A stretch of DNA of 14,946 nucleotides from Clostridiales bacterium UBA1752 (GTDB lineage: Bacteria; Bacillota; Clostridia; Oscillospirales; CAG-382): contig DCHM01000047.1 in the NCBI GenBank assembly GCA_002314835.1, forward strand, positions 31,441 through 46,386. The letters run 5' to 3'. Shown here one piece after another: positions 14,134-14,946 of this stretch (position 1 is the first letter of the stretch; each line of letters opens with the position of its first letter). The notes under the pieces were generated by a model that made no database searches, had not been told where the DNA came from, and was given only the letters and a program-made list of their open reading frames with translations. A program made the translations under genes and the position numbers.

Positions 14134-14946
14134 CTAAAATATCAGCGACGCTCTGTCGCCGTCAAAATCAAAAAACTGTGCGGTCTGTGCCTTTTGCGCG
14201 CAAACCGTTATAACGTAGCCGCCGTGTCTGACGGTCTTAATATCCGCATCCAAAGAGCATATCTTTTGAGGTACAAAGGCCTTGTCGCCCCTCGACTTAA
14301 AGATAGCCTCCTTAGCCGTCCAAGCGACGGTTAAGCCGTCTGTATCTCTGCCTATAGTCTCACGCTCGCGCCTGTCAAAAGCCCTGTCTATAAGGCCGTC
14401 AAGGTCTGCATAAGCGTCAAATCTATTTTCGTTCTCGATATCTACGCCGCAGGGAGAGTTTGAGACCGCTACCGCCAGGGCACCGTCCGTGTGTGAGAGC
14501 GAAAACTCAAAGCCATTAGCATACCATTTGCCGTGTTTAACCGTAAAGTCGAGAGCATCTATTTCTATGCCGAGAGAGCGTTTTGCGGCGTAGGACAGCA
14601 CGAACCAGTCGTACGTACGGACGATTTTGAGTGCTTTGCTCGTGCAGGACGCTATATAATCGCGCCTTGCCATGCTCGCTATGACAAAATCCGGCATTGT
14701 TTCGGGGATGCGTGCAAAATACACGTCGGTGATAGTGCGCGACTGCCAACGCTTGCGCGCCGCCTCCTCCTGCTCACTGCGTCTGACGCCAAAGACACAC
14801 TCGTTGGCAAAATGCTCGCAGTTGTTGTGGAGCAGATTATATCCCCCTTCGCCTAAGCGCGAAAGTGCTATCGCGACCGTCTTTGCAGGCGGGATGCGGG
14901 TTTTGGCTTCTTTTTTGTCAAGCTGTAAAACCTCTACTATGCACTC
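14134..14946 (-). CDS. LRAT-like domain fused to Sfp-type phosphopantetheinyl transferase (5' end cut)
   Basis: One frame runs without a stop from the window edge to TAG at 14134, giving 270 visible residues. Residues 1-~60 are the end of an LRAT/NlpC-P60-like domain: ALSRLGEGGYNLLHNNCEHF, then ANEC, with predicted catalytic Cys43 in NCEHF, and VRRSEQ. The catalytic His normally near the start would be outside the window. From about residue 73 the chain is a full 4'-phosphopantetheinyl transferase: FSLSH (148-152), GVDIE (167-171, Mg2+ ligands) and WTAKEAIFK (209-217). The transferase attaches the CoA arm to a carrier protein; LRAT-type domains use a Cys to move or cleave acyl groups. A GTG at 14724 could start a lone transferase, but no ribosome site precedes it. 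The gene is first seen in the six-gene acyl-type operon. Confidence 0.8.
   Translation of the reverse strand, partial: ECIVEVLQLDKKEAKTRIPPAKTVAIALSRLGEGGYNLLHNNCEHFANECVFGVRRSEQEEAARKRWQSRTITDVYFARIPETMPDFVIASMARRDYIASCTSKALKIVRTYDWFVLSYAAKRSLGIEIDALDFTVKHGKWYANGFEFSLSHTDGALAVAVSNSPCGVDIENENRFDAYADLDGLIDRAFDRRERETIGRDTDGLTVAWTAKEAIFKSRGDKAFVPQKICSLDADIKTVRHGGYVITVCAQKAQTAQFFDFDGDRASLIF

Noticed and set aside
14134..14724. Stand-alone phosphopantetheinyl transferase from GTG 14724
   Set aside because: The frame is open upstream and encodes an LRAT-like motif; no ribosome site precedes the GTG. The AGGAGGAGG upstream is too far away and codes for Glu residues in frame.
1..14946. CRISPR arrays, tRNA/rRNA genes, insertion sequences, phage or defence genes
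   Set aside because: No regularly spaced repeats, cloverleaf-like segments, transposase or integrase frames, or terminal inverted repeats were seen by eye on either strand.

Overview
The window looks like chromosomal DNA of a Gram-positive, low-to-mid GC member of the Bacillota (class Clostridia), probably an uncultured gut-type lineage. The evidence is extended -10 sigma-A-type promoters, GGAGG ribosome sites, a short lipoprotein signal, a zinc-ribbon/DUF4190-like membrane protein, a DegV protein, and FakA, TrkA/TrkH and MATE homologues, all in tightly packed overlapping operons. No rRNA, tRNA, CRISPR array, transposase or phage gene was seen. Species cannot be named from the sequence alone.

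Left edge (1-2363). A divergent intergenic region (494-609) carries two back-to-back promoters. Leftward they drive a small conserved hypothetical gene that overlaps a lipoprotein gene cut by the window edge. Rightward they drive a MATE efflux transporter and a Nudix hydrolase. A perfect hairpin terminator at 2338-2363 separates the Nudix gene from the convergent leftward genes.

Centre (2367-8434, minus strand). A sub-operon starts at a promoter buried in the 3' end of the gene before it. In transcription order it encodes a zinc-ribbon membrane protein, a family 6 UDG (hypoxanthine-DNA glycosylase-like), TrkA, TrkH, a CPA2-type cation:proton antiporter and an MgtC-like protein. From the glycosylase onward the genes overlap or nearly abut. 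TrkA (cytosolic RCK gate), TrkH (K+ channel) and the antiporter make a coherent K+/pH homeostasis set.

Right (8412-14946, minus strand). This is the most interesting part: six genes with junctions of +2, -19, -4, -4 and +2 nt. The first, cut by the right edge, is one open frame joining the end of an LRAT/NlpC-like domain (NNCEHF catalytic-Cys motif) to a complete Sfp-type phosphopantetheinyl transferase. It is followed by a membrane-anchored alpha/beta hydrolase (Ser nucleophile), a DegV/FakB-like fatty-acid-binding protein, a GPH/MelB-type symporter with both Na+-site Asp residues, a FakA-like kinase, and a second membrane-anchored hydrolase with Cys in the nucleophile position.

The predicted activities point to acyl chemistry: take up a lipid or lysolipid, hydrolyse it, bind the released fatty acid and phosphorylate it to acyl-phosphate, with an acyltransferase-like domain and a carrier-protein activator in one polypeptide. 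That pathway is inferred from gene content; the gene identities and overlaps are read directly from the sequence.
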